In this document: piece after piece, positions 62,040-64,000 of the stretch
How positions within the stretch are numbered: the first letter of the stretch is position 1
How the letters are laid out: each line of letters begins with the position of its first letter
NCBI GenBank assembly: GCA_013289715.1
Contig: JABCZJ010000009.1
Coordinates: 124,001 to 188,000, forward strand
DNA: 64,000 bases
Direction of reading: 5' to 3'
Source of the DNA: Acidobacteriota bacterium
Lineage (GTDB): Bacteria > Acidobacteriota > Terriglobia > Acidiferrales > UBA7541
Translations under genes and position numbers: made by a program
Notes under the pieces: generated by a model
Database searches by the model: none
Told to the model about the DNA's origin: nothing
Seen by the model: only the letters and a program-made list of their open reading frames with translations

Positions 62040-62173
62040 ATCCGCCGAGTGCAACCTCCGCACTCCACCGCGGCGCCAGCGGTACCCCCACGAAACGGGG
62101 ATGGCTCGGCTATGTCCAGAGCCCTCCTTCGCGGGAACGCGTCCCGGTTCCCGCCAAGGATCACGGAGGATCC
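62040..62173 (+). promoter_or_regulatory. Structured 5' leader with three stacked hairpins
   Basis: Directly before the ribosome site of the next gene are hairpins CCCC-ACGAAA-CGGGG (around 62086-62100), GGCTC-N11-GAGCC (62103-62123) and a perfect GCGGGAAC-GCGTCCCG-GTTCCCGC (62131-62154). No T-run follows, so it is not a terminator. I could not match it to a known riboswitch core. The remaining 61767-62039 shows nothing else certain. Confidence 0.45.
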
Positions 62174-62866
62174 ATGAAGCGTCTCGTTTCTGTTTCTGCT
62201 TTGTTGTCGGCCATGCTCTGGCTGACTCCCGCAGTACGCGCGCAGTCCACCGTTATCCAACCCGGAACGCAGGTTCGGCTCACCATGGTTTCAGGTCTCA
62301 CCACCGCGGTCGCGAAAGACGGCGACCCCTTTACCGCGATCGTTGCCGAACCGGTGTTTTCCGGCAACCAGCTGATCCTGCCCGCTGGATCCAAGGTCCA
62401 CGGCACCGTCACGAGCGTCACGCGCCCGCGCTGGTTCGCGATGGAACGCGGCGGAGCTTCGATGAACCTGGTATTCAATTCGGTCGAAGTACAGAGCCGC
62501 ATTTTCCCCGCGCAAATGAGCATTCTGTCGCTCTACAGCGGCAGCGCAGAAGACACCAAAAAGCGCAAAGACCTGAAAACCACTGAAGGCGTCGTGATCG
62601 AACAAAAACGCGACATCAAAGGTGACATCATGACCGGCGGCCTCGGGACCGGAGCCGGCGCTCTCGTAGGAGTCCTGTTCAGCAACGTTGTGCGCGGCAC
62701 AATATTCGGCCTGGTGGGCACGTCTGCGTACATCGTCGCGAAGAAGGGAAAAGACGTAGAGCTTCCGGCGCAAACAGGAATGCTGGTGCGCATGGATTCC
62801 GCGGTGACTCTGCCACCATCGCTGCTGCGCAGCGCTTCCTTCACGCCGGAATCCGCCGGCAACTAA
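62174..62866 (+). CDS. Secreted or membrane protein of unknown function
   Basis: 230 residues. Signal peptide at about 4-23 (LVSVSALLSAMLWLTPAVRAQ). The first domain, STVIQPGTQVRLTMVSGLTTAVAKDGDPFTAIVAEPVF ... LPAGSKVHGTVTSV, resembles TrbI/VirB10-like beta domains often seen in acidobacterial secreted proteins. A Gly-rich hydrophobic segment (GGLGTGAGALVGVLFSNVVRGTIFGLVG) suggests a membrane-embedded hairpin. GGAGG lies 4 bases before ATG. Confidence 0.65.
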   Translation: MKRLVSVSALLSAMLWLTPAVRAQSTVIQPGTQVRLTMVSGLTTAVAKDGDPFTAIVAEPVFSGNQLILPAGSKVHGTVTSVTRPRWFAMERGGASMNLVFNSVEVQSRIFPAQMSILSLYSGSAEDTKKRKDLKTTEGVVIEQKRDIKGDIMTGGLGTGAGALVGVLFSNVVRGTIFGLVGTSAYIVAKKGKDVELPAQTGMLVRMDSAVTLPPSLLRSASFTPESAGN

Positions 62867-62995
62867 CCGCGGCGACATCTCGAGTGATGCAGCGGACAGT
62901 CGAGCGGCGGAGAGATCGCCGCGAGCGAGGGGCAAGGTCCGGCTGGCGCGGGGAACCGCGAACGGAAAGAGGGACTGGCCGCCTTTGCTTTTGAA

Positions 62996-63286
62996 ATCGG
63001 GAAAAACACGACAAAAACTAGCGATTGATCCGAATCGCTGTTGTTTATTTTCAATGACTTGCATTGGCTTTCGATTTTGTTTCGCTAGCGATCGATTTAG
63101 GCTGTGCAGAGTGACGAATGACGACTGATTCGCGGCGGGCGAGGGTGCGAGCAGTCGCTCGCGAGGCCTGGGTCTAGATCCCAGTTAGCGCCGGTTCGAG
63201 CACGGTGCGTCCTTTTGTGGCGCTTCCATAGTGCCCCGGCTTGCGCTGACACAATCCGGGGTCGTTGAATATTCGTAGACATACGG
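62996..63286 (-). repeat. Dispersed intergenic repeat, copy B
   Basis: About 290 bp, the reverse-orientation match to 2699-2976. The 23-bp block is at 63264-63286 (one mismatch to copy A). The two CTAG motifs are at 63018 and 63085, again 67 bp apart, and the CGACAAAAA block lies at the far end. Shared blocks lie in the same order. Neither copy has a common long reading frame. Confidence 0.75.
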
Positions 63287-63440
63287 ACGAGGGTAAGAGG
63301 CAGGCAAAGTTCAGACGATAACTGCTCGACATGGGGCGGAGTTTAGCTGCGAGGAATCGGATCAGAGGGTTTATCCGCAAACTGCTTAGCCGCTGAAGTA
63401 CCGGTATGGCGATCGCGTCAACGCGGGAGCCGAACAAGAA
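63287..63440. other. Intergenic, nothing recognised
   Basis: Sequence between repeat copy B and the PilZ gene. An 87-residue minus-strand frame crosses it and the repeat, but it shows no recognisable domain. Confidence 0.35.
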
Positions 63441-63932
63441 TCAGTCGAGCGACGGCACCTCGCCGAACGAGTGCAGCGCCCGCATCGGCCACAAATCTTC
63501 AGCGCGCAATTTTAAAGCTCCCAACGTCCATCCACTCGGCTCGCGCCCGATACGCACAACCTGAAAGAGCACGGGCGCCGCGTCGTTCCCGCGCTGATCG
63601 TGTCGTTCGACCACCCGCAAAGCCAAAATCGCTTCACGCTCCACTTCCGTGCGCAGGTAGAACTTGCATCCCCTGGTGCTGACGTTGCACGTTTCCGAGC
63701 GCTCGGTAAAGAAATGTCCACAACGGTCGAACCCGCAGACTTCGATCGCAAATTGCAACGCGATTCGCTCGGGCCGCTGCGTCGAGAAATCCGCGAGCGC
63801 TGCGAAACCGTTCGATGGCGATGTTTGCCTGGTCATGATCCCGTCCTGCTCCACGCGGTCTTGCCCGCCGTTGGTCGTTTCTGCGGTAGAGCCGTGCACA
63901 CCGTGCCCCCAGACCTCTGTTGGGATCGTCAT
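63441..63932 (-). CDS. PilZ-domain-like protein
   Basis: 163 residues. The core from about residue 52 (RPERIALQFAIEVCGFDRCGHFFTERSETCNVSTRGCKF) has the R-x-x-R-like opening, beta strands and the (D/N)xSxxG-type NVSTRG motif of PilZ domains that bind cyclic di-GMP; the second Arg is less clear. ATG 63932 overlaps the upstream gene by ATGA, favouring coupling. ATG 63836 has a better ribosome site and would give 131 residues with the domain intact. Confidence 0.7.
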   Translation of the reverse strand: MTIPTEVWGHGVHGSTAETTNGGQDRVEQDGIMTRQTSPSNGFAALADFSTQRPERIALQFAIEVCGFDRCGHFFTERSETCNVSTRGCKFYLRTEVEREAILALRVVERHDQRGNDAAPVLFQVVRIGREPSGWTLGALKLRAEDLWPMRALHSFGEVPSLD

Positions 63933-64000
63933 GCCGAGCGCCGCGCAGCCAGCGCCACTGGTTTGTCCGAGCGCTTCAAGAAGCGGTACAGGCTGGTGCG
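63929..64000 (-). CDS. C-terminal end of a gene cut by the window edge
   Basis: The minus strand has 23 codons and a TGA overlapping the PilZ ATG. RTSLYRFLKRSDK resembles the recognition helix of Fis-type helix-turn-helix domains at the C-terminus of sigma-54 activators. This is a guess from a short piece. Confidence 0.4.
   Translation of the reverse strand, partial: RTSLYRFLKRSDKPVALAARRSA

Noticed and set aside
62040..62173. Cyclic di-GMP or c-di-AMP riboswitch in the 62.1 kb leader
   Set aside because: Considered because of the GAAACGGGGATGGC stretch, but the conserved cores of the GEMM-I, GEMM-II and ydaO classes could not be found.
63174..63437. 87-residue minus-strand frame overlapping repeat copy B
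   Set aside because: The matching region in copy A has stops in the same frame, so the frame is not conserved.

Overview
The window reads as ordinary chromosome from a GC-rich, diderm, aerobic bacterium, most likely an Acidobacteriota (Terriglobia-like) soil lineage. This is inferred from the mix of families: LpxB for an outer membrane, an aa3-type cytochrome oxidase operon, many secreted TPR, NHL, SH3 and PilZ proteins, a BNR-repeat protein coupled to a MoaD/ThiS protein, and an E1 dehydrogenase with alpha and beta chains fused. No taxonomic marker gene (rRNA) is present, so this is family resemblance and not proof. No prophage, CRISPR array or intact insertion sequence was seen.

Layout. 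0-3 kb: nucleotide metabolism (deoxyribosyltransferase-like, DUF84 NTPase, thymidine kinase), then a truncated IS630 transposase abutting a dispersed ~280-bp repeat. 3-8 kb: a secreted unknown protein and the glycolytic run gap-pgk-tpiA followed by secG and tRNA-Leu(GAG). 8-9.5 kb: BNR-repeat protein plus MoaD/ThiS on the minus strand. 9.7-14.5 kb: cytochrome c oxidase operon coxB-coxA-coxC-coxC-coxD plus a small membrane protein. 14.6-15.2 kb: a secreted peroxiredoxin whose active-site codon is an in-frame TGA followed by a SECIS-like hairpin, i.e. a probable selenoprotein. 15.3-21.7 kb: aminotransferase, Cys-rich mini-protein, HD-GYP response regulator, unknown proteins, methyltransferase, gluzincin-like protease. 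21.7-26.7 kb: minus-strand mrfA-mrfB-like helicase/exonuclease pair with a zinc-finger/PP2C phosphatase downstream. 27-34.5 kb: fused E1 dehydrogenase, PspC, DoxX, SH3, NHL and ornithine-cyclodeaminase-like proteins, then an ECF sigma/anti-sigma pair. 35-43.3 kb: plus-strand run with Mug glycosylase, acyl-CoA enzymes (enoyl-CoA hydratase, two CoA-transferase subunits, 3-hydroxyacyl-CoA dehydrogenase), rhodanese, ArsC/Spx-like protein, amidohydrolase, macro-domain protein and MidA-like methyltransferase. 43.3-52.6 kb: tightly packed minus-strand set ending in a heterodimeric ABC exporter, lpxB and an M1-like protein that has lost its zinc site. 52.6-61.8 kb: giant PilZ/coiled-coil protein, Mpo1-like protein, the classic ffs (SRP RNA)-dnaX-ybaB-recR block, TPR and phosphate-binding-like proteins. 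62-64 kb: secreted protein with a structured leader, a second inverted copy of the dispersed repeat, and a PilZ protein coupled to a gene that runs off the edge.

The most noteworthy point is the selenocysteine peroxiredoxin at 14604-15182. Standard gene calling splits it into two short ORFs, and it implies Sec machinery elsewhere in this genome. The second is the dispersed repeat family (2699-2976 and 62996-63286), which no coding or known mobile feature explains. All names are from reading motifs by eye; no database search was possible.
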